NCBI GenBank assembly: GCA_963836015.1
Contig: CAWIIF010000015.1
Span: 930,001 to 994,000, forward strand
Length of the DNA: 64,000 bases
Source: CAWCDJ01 sp963836015
GTDB taxonomy: Bacteria; Acidobacteriota; Terriglobia; Bryobacterales; Bryobacteraceae
Reading direction: 5' to 3'
Positions 42,283-50,201 of this stretch are shown here, in pieces. The notes below the pieces were generated by a model. That model saw only the letters and a list, made by a program, of their open reading frames with translations, searched no databases and was not told the origin of the DNA. Within the stretch, counting starts at the first letter, position 1, and the number at the start of each line of letters is the position of its first letter. The position numbers and the translations under genes were made by a program.

Positions 42283-44755
42283 CGAAGTCGCCCGTGAAAA
42301 ACCGGCCGCGCTGCCCGAAGAACAGGCCGTAGGCCGGGTCTGCGATGTTCCCATGAAAAGCCTCCGGGTTGAAGTGGTCGGTCAGGTTGTACGTGCTTAA
42401 AGAGAGCCGGACGGTGTATTTCGGATTGACTTTGAAATCCTTGGAGAACCGCGCATCGAACGAAAAGAAATTGGGGAAGCGGTTGGAGTTGGGCACGCCA
42501 ACGTATTGCTGCGCGGCATCCGTCACGATGTACGGAAACCCGTTGCGATACTCCACCAGGGGCGCGATGCGGAAACCCTTCGGAAGCTGCAGCAGGCCCC
42601 ATGCCAGGAACCGGTTGGGCAGGTCGGCCGGCAAATTGCCGAACTGGTTGCCGCGAATCAGCGGAACCGGGAAGCTGCCCAGGTAACTGGCGAAATCGTT
42701 CAGGTCGCCGCGCGCCCGGCTCCGCACGTACGAGAAGAACAACTGGCGGTCTGCGCGCACGCGCACCCGCGCGGTCACCTCGAACTGGCGGTACCGCGAC
42801 TGCCCGGTGCCCGAGAGCAGGTACGCGCCGTTGGCGCCGGGGGCGGCGGGCGGCACCGCATTCAACAGCACCAGCCCCGATGATTCGCTCTGCATGTAGC
42901 CGGCCCGCAGCCGCAGCCGCTGCGTGATCGGCTGCTCGATCCGCAGACTGGCGGTGGCGCTGCGCGGCGAGAAGTTGCCGGGCGTCAATTCCTGGAAGAC
43001 GAAAGGCAGATCGGCCGTCACCGTCCCCAGCCCGTTCTGGTAGAAGGACGGCGGGGCCGCGATCCCTCCGCTCGGGTTGTACATCGTGACGGTCTGGTTC
43101 GGATAGTGGTCGAACGAATATACGTTGAGCGGAACGCGGTCGTAGAAAAGCCCGAACCCGGCGCGCACCACGGTCCCGCTGCCGGCGAACGGGCTCCAGG
43201 CGATGCCGGCCCGCGGCGCGATCCGGAAGCTTTCCGTCACTGCCTGCGACTCGGCGCGGACACCGAGGTCCAGGGCCAGCCGGGGCGAGACCATCCAGTG
43301 ATCCTGTCCGAACACCGAGTATTCGGTGTCCCACGCCCGGAACGGCTGGCCGCCGCTGAACGTGATCCGCTCCAGCAGTTGATTGTTGGCGTCCAGGATG
43401 TTGATGGGGTGCTCGAACACTTCGCCGTTGTCCGAGCTCTCCGCCATACCGGCGCCTGCTTTGAAATTGTGGGTGCCCAGCCAGTTGACCGCCGCGAAGG
43501 TCATCACCGGAGCCCAACTGACCCGCGAAGCATCGCGGTTCTGCTGCGCGAAGTAGTTCCCGCTGTTGCCGCCCGGGGCGATGGTCAGGTCTTGATTGCC
43601 CTGGCCCCACACCCGCGCGTCGAAGCGGGTTGCCGAAACCGTGTTCTCGAGCAGGCCTCCCCAAATCGTGAGCCGGTCCGCGAGAGTGGCCGTATAATTA
43701 TCGGTGTTGGCGTTGGGAGAGGTGGGCAGCGGATTGAAGTAGTTCATGTTCACGTATTCCAGCCGCTGCGGCGCCACATGGATGGTGGCCGTCACCATCT
43801 GCTTCTGGGACGCGATCCAGTCGAACTGCGCGAACGAGTTCACGCCTTCCTTCTTCTTCTGGTTGTACGGGAACGGCAGCTCGAACACCTCGGTCTTGCG
43901 AATCTCGTATTCGAGTCCTTCGGAGAAGTATAGCTTGCCGGGAATGATGGGGCCTTCCACGTTGATTCGCGGCGTGGCATCGGCGAGGCCGCGCAGGCGG
44001 TAGCTGCGGACGCGGAAGTCGGGGAACGGGTCGTTCAGCTCCCACTTCCACTTCTCTCCGCCGCGCCGCGTCTCCACCGAAACCAGGCCCGCGGTGAAGC
44101 GACCGTACTCGGCCAGAAACGGCGTCTGGTAGACGTCGAGCTTCTCGACGCTATCGATGGGAACGGTCAGGCCGAACTGGCCGGTGGCCGGATCGGTCAC
44201 GTCCGCCGAGTTCACAATCATGGCGCTGCGGTGCTCGCCCGCGCCGGAAAGGGACAGCCCTCCGTTGGGCGATCGGACCACGCCCGGCACCAATGGCAGC
44301 GCATCCGCGACGGTCGCCGGACGGCCGGGAAGCTCTTTGGCCGTCGCTGGCGGCACTTCGCTCGGCGGGGAGCCGCCCTGCTCCACGGGCGCGACCTTAT
44401 CGGTCACCTGAATGCTCTCCTGGCGCGCCAGCGCCGGCACCATCCGGAACTCGATGGACGCGGGCCCCGTCTCGGAGACGTCCACATCGGCCTGCTGTGC
44501 CGCTTCGAAGCCTTGCTTTTCGGCAGCGAGCTCGTAATGCCCGGGTTTCACGCCCGGGAAGGAAGCGTGTCCGGCGGCGTCGGTCTCGGCGGCAGAGACG
44601 ACGGCCCCGCCGGCCTTCAACTCCAGGCGGGCTCCCGCCACCGGGTGGTTCGCAAGATCGGTAACGGAAATTTCGACGGTGACCCCCGCGAAGGCTGCCG
44701 CGCTCCATAGCAGGAGCGCCGCGCCACGAACGAGCGGCTGTGAGCGAGCGGGCAT
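42269..44755 (-). CDS. TonB-dependent receptor with carboxypeptidase-regulatory N-terminal domain
   Basis: The product of 828 residues has a signal peptide (PLVRGAALLLWSAAAFA), a carboxypeptidase-regulatory-like domain (VTVEISVTDLANHPVAGARLEL, SFPGVKPGHYELAAEKQGF), a plug domain (RPATVADALPLVPGVVRSPNGGLSLSGAGEHRSAMIVNSADV) and a beta barrel ending in an aromatic (FFTGDFDVLF). It is shorter than the Oar-like receptor at 23072. It sits 12 nt downstream of yceI and overlaps a membrane protein gene, so it belongs to a long operon. The ligand is unknown. Confidence 0.9.
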   Translation of the reverse strand: MPARSQPLVRGAALLLWSAAAFAGVTVEISVTDLANHPVAGARLELKAGGAVVSAAETDAAGHASFPGVKPGHYELAAEKQGFEAAQQADVDVSETGPASIEFRMVPALARQESIQVTDKVAPVEQGGSPPSEVPPATAKELPGRPATVADALPLVPGVVRSPNGGLSLSGAGEHRSAMIVNSADVTDPATGQFGLTVPIDSVEKLDVYQTPFLAEYGRFTAGLVSVETRRGGEKWKWELNDPFPDFRVRSYRLRGLADATPRINVEGPIIPGKLYFSEGLEYEIRKTEVFELPFPYNQKKKEGVNSFAQFDWIASQKQMVTATIHVAPQRLEYVNMNYFNPLPTSPNANTDNYTATLADRLTIWGGLLENTVSATRFDARVWGQGNQDLTIAPGGNSGNYFAQQNRDASRVSWAPVMTFAAVNWLGTHNFKAGAGMAESSDNGEVFEHPINILDANNQLLERITFSGGQPFRAWDTEYSVFGQDHWMVSPRLALDLGVRAESQAVTESFRIAPRAGIAWSPFAGSGTVVRAGFGLFYDRVPLNVYSFDHYPNQTVTMYNPSGGIAAPPSFYQNGLGTVTADLPFVFQELTPGNFSPRSATASLRIEQPITQRLRLRAGYMQSESSGLVLLNAVPPAAPGANGAYLLSGTGQSRYRQFEVTARVRVRADRQLFFSYVRSRARGDLNDFASYLGSFPVPLIRGNQFGNLPADLPNRFLAWGLLQLPKGFRIAPLVEYRNGFPYIVTDAAQQYVGVPNSNRFPNFFSFDARFSKDFKVNPKYTVRLSLSTYNLTDHFNPEAFHGNIADPAYGLFFGQRGRFFTGDFDVLF

Positions 44756-44767
44756 ATTTTGCCCCGG

Positions 44768-45376
44768 TTATCGAAGTTGGGAAACCGTAGGTTTATACGG
44801 GTGCGCCACGGTATGGATGCTGATCTCCACCTTGTCGCTAACCCGCAGGAACAGTGTGCTGGGGTTCTTCATCCCCCATTTCACATATGGCACGTCGAAC
44901 TGCGTCGTGGCCGTGTACTGGCCGCCGGCCGCCTGGACTTCCATCGGCATGATGATTTCGTGGTCGGCGCCGTGGATCGAAAAAATCCCGTGCAGCTGCA
45001 CTTTCGAGGCGCCTTCTTCCGCCACTTTGCCAATCACCTGGTCGGGGCGGAAGACAATCTCGGGGAACTTATCGGTCTCGAGGATGTTGCCGCGCATGCG
45101 CCGGTCGCGAGCGGAGCTGCCGCTATCGCCGCTCGCCGCGTCCACCACCAGCGCGCCCGAAGCCTTGCCGGTAGACGGATCGAAACGCATGTCGCCGCGT
45201 TTCAGCTGGAACTTGCCGTGCACCGTGTGGATGACGTCGGCCAGGGTAAATTCGACCTGCGTTGCAGCGGGGTCGATCTGCAAGGCCTTGTCCCGATCCG
45301 GAGTGTTGCCGGCGGCCGACAGCAAAACGACGCAGGCGAACTGGGGAATCGCGAGTCGCAACAGCATCTTCTTCAT
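44768..45376 (-). CDS. YceI-family polyisoprenoid-binding-like protein
   Basis: The ATG at 45376 gives a product of 202 residues with a signal peptide (MLLRLAIPQFACVVLLSAAG). The YceI lipocalin-like barrel is seen: LQIDPAATQVEFTLADVIHTVHGKFQLKRGDMRFDP, SSARDRRMRGNILETDKFPEIVF and LHGIFSIHGADHEIIMPMEVQ. YceI relatives bind polyprenyl or quinone lipids in the periplasm. It overlaps the flavoprotein gene by an ATGA, which supports a lipid-related role. The gene is upstream of a TonB receptor in the same transcript. Confidence 0.9.
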   Translation of the reverse strand: MKKMLLRLAIPQFACVVLLSAAGNTPDRDKALQIDPAATQVEFTLADVIHTVHGKFQLKRGDMRFDPSTGKASGALVVDAASGDSGSSARDRRMRGNILETDKFPEIVFRPDQVIGKVAEEGASKVQLHGIFSIHGADHEIIMPMEVQAAGGQYTATTQFDVPYVKWGMKNPSTLFLRVSDKVEISIHTVAHPYKPTVSQLR

Positions 45377-46482
45377 GAGGTCAACATCTCCCATCCGATT
45401 GCCAGAGTAGTGGCGAGAAAGGCGCGGGCGCTCAACGCGCCGACGTGCATCGCCAGTAATTCGGAGAATAGCCGGGGCTGCGACGCCAGGGCTGGGATGG
45501 CCCTTCCTCGCAGGCGCCGGTGCTCCAGCAACAGCATGAAATCCGCCATGAAGGCGGGGCGCCGCCCGATGCGGCGGTGCTCTTCCTGGTATTGCGCGAG
45601 GTCTCCCGCTTCGAGCGCGCGGGCCGCCGCGATGGCGTGCTGGAAGAGCAGGCAAAGGCCTTCGCCGGTGATCGCATCGACCGATCCCGAGGCGTCTCCG
45701 ACCAGCGCTACATTGCCGCGGAAGACCTTTTTGAGGCGCCTCGAAGCGGAGACGCCTCCGCGTTCAAGCGTGGCTGATCCGGCGGCTTCCAGGCGCCGCG
45801 CCACCTGGGGAAAGCGCGGCAGCGCCTCGTCCAGGCGCAGCCGCTGGTTACGCGAAATGAGCACCGCGCACACTTCACCCGGCGCAATGGGCGTGATGTA
45901 GAGCTGGCAGCCGTCGCCCCAGTGGATCTCCATGAACTCGCTCCACGGGGCCACGCGATAATGCCGGCGGAAACCGAAGCGGCGGCTGTCGCGATCGCAG
46001 GCGTCGAGACCGGCCCAGCGGCGTACGGCGGAATGGCTGCCGTCCGCGCCCAGGATCCAGCGTGCCCGCACCAGTCCATCGCCGGTGATCACGCCGCGCT
46101 CCTCGATTCCCGCGATGCGCGTTCCGTATGCCAGCCGTACTCCGGCGTCGGCGGCGCGGTCCACCATCAATTGGTGAAGCAGCGTGCGGCGCATGCCGAG
46201 CCCGCTGCCGTTCGGAAAATCGGCCTCGACGAGGCGTTCGCCCTCCGTAAAGCGGATGCCGCGGAACGGCTGGCCGGCACGCGTGAGGTCCAGGCCCAGC
46301 GTGCGCGCCGCGGCGATGCCGTCGGGCATGATGCCTTCGCCGCAGGCCTTGTCCACAGGGGGTACGGCGCAATCCGCCACCGTGACGTCGAAGCCGCGCT
46401 GGCGCGCCGCGATGGCGGCGGCCAGACCGGCCGGACCGCCTCCGATTACGAAGACGTCGGTGGAGCGGGGAAGGCTATTCAC
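45373..46482 (-). CDS. Geranylgeranyl-reductase-like FAD-dependent oxidoreductase
   Basis: The product of 369 residues has the FAD-binding signatures VFVIGGGPAGLAAAIAARQRGFDVTVAD, GADGSHSAVRRWAG and VALVGDASGSVDAITGEGLCLLFQ. The layout matches the geranylgeranyl reductase / PHBH-type family, with ACGEGIMPDGIAAARTLGL near the start. Known relatives reduce or hydroxylate prenyl chains or aromatic rings. The substrate is unknown. It overlaps its neighbours on both sides by 4 nt (the secreted helical protein upstream and yceI downstream), so it is tightly coupled. Confidence 0.85.
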   Translation of the reverse strand: MNSLPRSTDVFVIGGGPAGLAAAIAARQRGFDVTVADCAVPPVDKACGEGIMPDGIAAARTLGLDLTRAGQPFRGIRFTEGERLVEADFPNGSGLGMRRTLLHQLMVDRAADAGVRLAYGTRIAGIEERGVITGDGLVRARWILGADGSHSAVRRWAGLDACDRDSRRFGFRRHYRVAPWSEFMEIHWGDGCQLYITPIAPGEVCAVLISRNQRLRLDEALPRFPQVARRLEAAGSATLERGGVSASRRLKKVFRGNVALVGDASGSVDAITGEGLCLLFQHAIAAARALEAGDLAQYQEEHRRIGRRPAFMADFMLLLEHRRLRGRAIPALASQPRLFSELLAMHVGALSARAFLATTLAIGWEMLTS

Positions 46483-47306
46483 TGCCCCGATCCCTCGGGC
46501 AGCTGCAGGCGGGCGAGTTCCTGCCGGTACAACGGATTCTGCGGGAACTCGCGGGTCAGGCCGGCCAGGATCTCTTTGGCCTTCGGAATATCCTTGTCGC
46601 GCAGTGCCGCCACCGCCAGCATCAGCCGCGCGAACGGCGCGAGGTAATGCCCCTTCTCCGCGGTGAGCTTCAACTTCTCGAGTCCCACGGATTTATCGGT
46701 CTGCGCTCCGGCAAGGCGTAGAAACCAGCGGACCGGCGCCGGCTTGACACTCAGCATGTAGTTTTCAACTCCCACCGCCAGCCAGGCGTCGTAGAAATGC
46801 GGATCGGTCGCCAGCAGGCGCTCCGCCGCGATGCGTCCGGCTTTCATCTCCTGTAGCGAGGGCGCGTACCTTTTCTCGATCAGCGCGAGCCAGTCCGAAT
46901 GCAGGCCGCTCTGCAGAATGAACGCGAATTGCGAATTCTTTTCGGCGGGCCGGACGTTCGCGAGACGGCGCGTCTTTTCGAGCGCCGCTTCGAACTGCCT
47001 TTTCAAAGTAGGATCGGGAGTGAGCTTATGGTCGGTAATGAAGTGCTGGTCGTGGGTGAAGAATTCCGACTGCAGAATATGCAACCGGTCGAATTCGCTG
47101 AAAAGGTAGGCGGCGGCGTCCGACACCGGGCCCATGGGGTCTTCCGGATGCTGTTCCTGCCAGGCGCGAAAGGTTCCGTGCGCGGCCGCGAACTGCAGGT
47201 TGTACATCTGCCGGAATCCCTCGTCGAGCAAGGTCGGCTGCTGCGCGCACAGGGTCTGCGCTGCGCCGCCGGCCAGAAAGGCGAAAATGAGAACTTTGGA
47301 TTTCAT
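46479..47306 (-). CDS. Secreted helical (TPR-like) protein of unknown function
   Basis: The product of 275 residues has a signal peptide (KVLIFAFLAGGAAQTLCAQ). The rest is largely helical with TPR-like elements (LLDEGFRQMYNLQFAAAHGTFRAWQEQHPEDP, AKEILAGLTREFPQNPLYRQELARLQLP). It contains a segment AAYLFSEFDRLHILQSEFF. I do not recognise a named family; similar annotations in Acidobacteriota are hypothetical or 'tetratricopeptide repeat'. It lies 5 nt after the aminotransferase and overlaps the flavoprotein by 4 nt. A role in scaffolding in the periplasm is a guess. Confidence 0.75.
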   Translation of the reverse strand: MKSKVLIFAFLAGGAAQTLCAQQPTLLDEGFRQMYNLQFAAAHGTFRAWQEQHPEDPMGPVSDAAAYLFSEFDRLHILQSEFFTHDQHFITDHKLTPDPTLKRQFEAALEKTRRLANVRPAEKNSQFAFILQSGLHSDWLALIEKRYAPSLQEMKAGRIAAERLLATDPHFYDAWLAVGVENYMLSVKPAPVRWFLRLAGAQTDKSVGLEKLKLTAEKGHYLAPFARLMLAVAALRDKDIPKAKEILAGLTREFPQNPLYRQELARLQLPEGSGQ

Positions 47307-47311
47307 GGGTG

Positions 47312-48673
47312 CTAGATGTTGACTGCCCGCCGCGCCAGCCCCAGCGCTTCACTCCAGAAAGAAGCCGACGTGTGGGCACGGTCCACGGTTTCGCGAATGG
47401 AAGTAACGAAACGATCCAGTTGCTCTTCACTTACTACCAGCGGCGGTGCGACTTTCAGCACCATGAAGTGGTTCCCGCAGATTTGCGTGAGAATATCGTG
47501 ATCGCGGAACAGCCGCATCACCAGCACCTGCCCGAACATGCCGGGATGGATGCGGCGGAAGGCCTCGAAGGCTACTCGCAGGCGGAGCTGGCGCGGCGCC
47601 TGGAACTCGATGCCGGAGAGCATCCCCGCGCCGCGGACCTCCTTCACCATTTCGTATGGCGCCAGCGCCGCGCGCAGGCGCTCCCGCAGCTCCGAGCCCA
47701 GCACTTCACCGCGCGCGCCGAGCGACTCGCTCTCGAGAGCGTCGAGCGTCGCCAGGCCGGCGCGCATCGCGAGCCCGTTCTCGCCGTACGTGGAGGTGTG
47801 CACAATGGCGCGCTTGAGCGAGCTGTAGATCGTATCGGAAATCGCTTCCGTGGTTAGCACCGCGCCCACCGGCACCAGGCCGCCCGAAAGCGCCTTGGCG
47901 AGGATCACCATGTCGGGGTCGAGCCCGAAACGGTGGGCCGCCAGAAATGGTCCGGTACGATACATTCCGGTCTGCACTTCATCCAGCACGAAGAGTGTGC
48001 CGTAGCGCCGGCACAGCGCTTGAGCCGCCTGCAGATAATCGGTGGAAGGAACCTGAATACCCGCCTCCGCTTGAACTGGCTCTACGATGAACGCCGCAAA
48101 CTGGCGCGTGGCGAGGCTCTCTTCGAGCGCTTCGACGGAGCCGAATGGCACACCCTCGGTGCCGGGCAGCATGGGGCCGAAACCCTCGCTCCAGAACGGA
48201 TCGCTCATCAGGGAGAGCGCTCCGCAGGTCAGGCCGTGGAAGGCCTTGTTCGCGTAGAGCAGGCCGGTGCGGCGCGTGAAGGCGCGGGAGAATTTGATCG
48301 CGGTTTCCACGCCCTCGCTTCCCGAGCTGCAGAAAAAAGCGCGGCGAAGGCGCCCGCCGGCGCGCTCCGTCAGGCTGTGCGCCAGGTGGCCGGCCAGCTC
48401 CGGAACGTGGCTCTGCAGCATGGCCGGTCCGCAGCGGTCGAGCTCATCTTTGAGGGCCGCGACGATCAGCGGATGATTGTGCCCCGCGTTGTGAACGCAG
48501 TAGCCCGAGAGGAAATCGAGAATACGGCGGCCGTCCGACGTGAACAGCTCCACGCCCGAGCAGCGGTCGTACTTCACGTTCATTTCCAACAGGTTGAGAA
48601 GGCGAACCCATTGCGGATTCACGCGCTCGGCGTAAACGCGGTCGAGCGTCGGAACAGCTCGAAGTGCAGACAT
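47312..48673 (-). CDS. Class III pyridoxal-phosphate aminotransferase
   Basis: The product of 453 residues is a fold-type I, class III aminotransferase. It has GRRILDFLSGYCVHNAGHNHPLI, FFCSSGSEGVETAIKFSRAFTRRTGLLYANKAFHGLTCGALSL, LFVLDEVQTGMYRTG (Asp binding the PLP nitrogen) and the PLP lysine in MVILAKALSGGLVPVGAVL. Family members act on ornithine, GABA and other omega-amines, or on unusual lipid-linked substrates such as hopanoid side chains. The adjacent prenyl-reductase-like flavoprotein and YceI leave room for a lipid substrate, though this is only inference. AAGGG precedes the ATG. It is the first gene of the operon, with two palindromes upstream. Confidence 0.88.
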   Translation of the reverse strand: MSALRAVPTLDRVYAERVNPQWVRLLNLLEMNVKYDRCSGVELFTSDGRRILDFLSGYCVHNAGHNHPLIVAALKDELDRCGPAMLQSHVPELAGHLAHSLTERAGGRLRRAFFCSSGSEGVETAIKFSRAFTRRTGLLYANKAFHGLTCGALSLMSDPFWSEGFGPMLPGTEGVPFGSVEALEESLATRQFAAFIVEPVQAEAGIQVPSTDYLQAAQALCRRYGTLFVLDEVQTGMYRTGPFLAAHRFGLDPDMVILAKALSGGLVPVGAVLTTEAISDTIYSSLKRAIVHTSTYGENGLAMRAGLATLDALESESLGARGEVLGSELRERLRAALAPYEMVKEVRGAGMLSGIEFQAPRQLRLRVAFEAFRRIHPGMFGQVLVMRLFRDHDILTQICGNHFMVLKVAPPLVVSEEQLDRFVTSIRETVDRAHTSASFWSEALGLARRAVNI

Positions 48674-48705
48674 TATCCCTTTTTGTTTGGCTGAGTGCCG
48701 GATTG

Positions 48706-48720
48706 CTTACATTTTGTAAG
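48706..48720. promoter_or_regulatory. Perfect 6-3-6 palindrome upstream of the aminotransferase operon (site 1)
   Basis: CTTACA, TTT and TGTAAG form a perfect inverted repeat, 33 nt upstream of the ATG at 48673. Its centre is 30 bp from a second palindrome of the same 6-3-6 shape, which is three helical turns. Confidence 0.45.
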
Positions 48721-48735
48721 ACGGATTCCGTACAT

Positions 48736-48750
48736 TTCCCGTTTCGGGAA
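48736..48750. promoter_or_regulatory. Perfect 6-3-6 palindrome upstream of the aminotransferase operon (site 2)
   Basis: TTCCCG, TTT and CGGGAA form a perfect inverted repeat 15 nt from the stop of the upstream lacI-family gene. It could be part of a terminator for that gene, but no T-run follows. Its spacing from site 1 is 30 bp centre to centre. Confidence 0.4.
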
Positions 48751-48764
48751 GTTCGCCCGCTGCG

Positions 48765-49781
48765 CTACCGCGTCGATTCGCGCGCGATCAGGGCCGGTTC
48801 CATGACAACGATCCGCGGCGGGCGGCGGCGCTTCGAGCCGATCGCCTTGATCAGGATATCGGCGGCCTGCTGACCGATGGCGGTACTATTCTGATCGATC
48901 GTCGAGAGCGGCACGCGCAGCAGGTCCGAATAATGGACGTTGCCGACGCCGATCACCTTGATCTCCCCGGGAATGGCGATGCCTCTTTCGAGAATCGCTT
49001 TCATGGCGCCGGCGGCGGTGGGGTCGTTGTAGCCGAAGATGCCGTCGGGGCGGGGGTCGAGTTTCAAGAGGCGCAGCGCGGCGTCGTAGCCGCTGGCGTC
49101 GTCGGAGGCTTGTACCACGTACGAATCGGGCATCGAGATCCCGGCGGCGGCCAGGGCATCCCGGTATCCTTTGTAGCGTCCCGATCCGGGCGCGATGGAG
49201 CGGCCGGCGATGTGCGCGATGCGGCGGCAGCCGCGCTCGATCAGGTGCGTGGTCGCGAGGCGGCCGATGGCTTCGTCATCCGCTCCGACATAGGGCGCCT
49301 GGACCCCCGCAATGCGCCGGTCGATCAGCACGTAAGGCACGCCGCGCGCCTCGATGCGGCCGAACGCTTCGGGGTTCGAGGGCTCCTGCGCGGAGGCCAG
49401 AATCAGGCCGTCCACCTGCCGGCCGAGCAGGCGGTCGATCTCGCTCGCCTCGGCGGTGCTATCCTCTTCGGAATTGAAAATCACCACGTCATAGCCCAGC
49501 GGGCGCAGGGTTGCCGATACACCCTTAGCGATCTCCGCGAAGAACGAGTGCATCAGGTCCGGCACGATCAGGCCGATCATGAACGTTCGGCGCGCGGCCA
49601 GGCTGCGGGCCACCCAGTTCGGCTGGTAGTTCAGCTCCTTAATCCGGGCCATCACCCGGCTGCGGGTCTCGGCGCCCACGTCGGCACAGCCCCGAACGAC
49701 CTTGGAAACTGTCATAACCGACACGTTCAGGTCGCGCGCGATGTCTTTCAAACGGACAGGTGGATTCGCCGGGTGCGACAT
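48765..49781 (-). CDS. LacI-family transcriptional regulator
   Basis: The ATG at 49781 is used; a GTG at 49796 is possible. The product of 338 residues has the family helix-turn-helix (VRLKDIARDLNVSVMTVSKVVRG), hinge region (NWVARSLAARRTFMIGLIVPD) and effector domain (YVLIDRRIAGVQAPYVGADDEAIGRLA, GIFGYNDPTAAGAMKAILERG, VIGVGNVHYSDLLRVPLSTIDQN). It lacks any membrane segment. It is divergent from the 2-oxoacid:ferredoxin oxidoreductase operon, with a LacI-type operator between them, and the aminotransferase operon follows on the same strand. Either could be a target. Confidence 0.92.
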   Translation of the reverse strand: MSHPANPPVRLKDIARDLNVSVMTVSKVVRGCADVGAETRSRVMARIKELNYQPNWVARSLAARRTFMIGLIVPDLMHSFFAEIAKGVSATLRPLGYDVVIFNSEEDSTAEASEIDRLLGRQVDGLILASAQEPSNPEAFGRIEARGVPYVLIDRRIAGVQAPYVGADDEAIGRLATTHLIERGCRRIAHIAGRSIAPGSGRYKGYRDALAAAGISMPDSYVVQASDDASGYDAALRLLKLDPRPDGIFGYNDPTAAGAMKAILERGIAIPGEIKVIGVGNVHYSDLLRVPLSTIDQNSTAIGQQAADILIKAIGSKRRRPPRIVVMEPALIARESTR

Positions 49782-49812
49782 AAATGGCACAACCACAATG
49801 AGCTAGAACGAA

Positions 49813-49821
49813 AGTATAACA
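49813..49821 (-). promoter_or_regulatory. Extended -10 promoter element for the LacI-family gene
   Basis: On the minus strand TGTTATACT matches the extended -10 TGNTATAAT with one mismatch. It lies about 30 nt upstream of the start at 49781. No good -35 is present, as expected for an extended -10 promoter. Confidence 0.45.
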
Positions 49822-49832
49822 AGTTGCGGCGA

Positions 49833-49846
49833 TGCAAGCGGTAACA
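49833..49846. promoter_or_regulatory. LacI/GalR-type operator between divergent genes
   Basis: TGCAAGCGGTAACA matches the consensus TGNAANCGNTTNCA except at one position. It lies just behind the lacI-family promoter element (minus strand) and 25 bp from the -35 of the divergent operon. Autoregulation by the adjacent LacI protein is plausible. Confidence 0.5.
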
Positions 49847-49871
49847 GCGCGGAACCGGGCTGGAAAAGGGA

Positions 49872-49901
49872 TTGAAGATCCGGTTATCCTGGATCTATAA
49901 T
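49872..49901 (+). promoter_or_regulatory. Sigma70-type promoter of the 2-oxoacid:ferredoxin oxidoreductase operon
   Basis: TTGAAG at 49872-49877 and a perfect TATAAT at 49896-49901 are 18 nt apart. Transcription should start near 49908, just before the leader hairpin. Confidence 0.7.
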
Positions 49902-49911
49902 GACTACGGGT

Positions 49912-49943
49912 GGTTAGCACCTACCTCTAGGTGGTGCTGAACC
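49912..49943 (+). promoter_or_regulatory. Strong leader hairpin directly in front of the Shine-Dalgarno
   Basis: In the predicted 5' leader GGTT (49912-49915), AGCACC (49916-49921) and ACCT (49923-49926) pair with AGGT (49929-49932), GGTGCT (49933-49938) and AACC (49940-49943). One T and one G are unpaired bulges. The hairpin ends one base before the Shine-Dalgarno GGAGGTGA (49944-49951). The segment CACCTACC (49918-49925) could also pair with the Shine-Dalgarno itself. Confidence 0.5.
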
Positions 49944-49955
49944 GGAGGTGACGGT

Positions 49956-50192
49956 ATGGCAGGTAACGCGAAGCCCGACCGTGGCATGGTCGAGCTGAAT
50001 TCGGAAGAATGCAAGGGCTGCGGCCTGTGCGTGGAAGCCTGCCCGCCCAAGGTGCTGAAGCTCGGAGACCGGCTGAATCGCTACGGCTACCATACCGCAG
50101 TGTATGTGGGGGCAGGCTGCACGGCGTGCGGGATCTGTTATTTCGCCTGTCCGGAGCCGGGCGCGATCAAGGTGCTGAGGGCGGCGGCATAG
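49956..50192 (+). CDS. korD: 2-oxoacid:ferredoxin oxidoreductase delta subunit (ferredoxin-type)
   Basis: The product of 78 residues carries two 4Fe-4S motifs: CKGCGLCVEACPPKVLKL and CTACGICYFACPEPGAIKV. It matches the small ferredoxin subunit (KorD/VorD) of 2-oxoacid oxidoreductases. A strong Shine-Dalgarno (GGAGGTGA) precedes the ATG. It is the first gene of the operon, with a clear promoter and a leader hairpin, and the alpha subunit starts 10 nt after its stop. The Kor versus Vor assignment depends on the partners and is not decided by this subunit. Confidence 0.9.
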   Translation: MAGNAKPDRGMVELNSEECKGCGLCVEACPPKVLKLGDRLNRYGYHTAVYVGAGCTACGICYFACPEPGAIKVLRAAA

Positions 50193-50201
50193 GAGGCGGC
50201 C

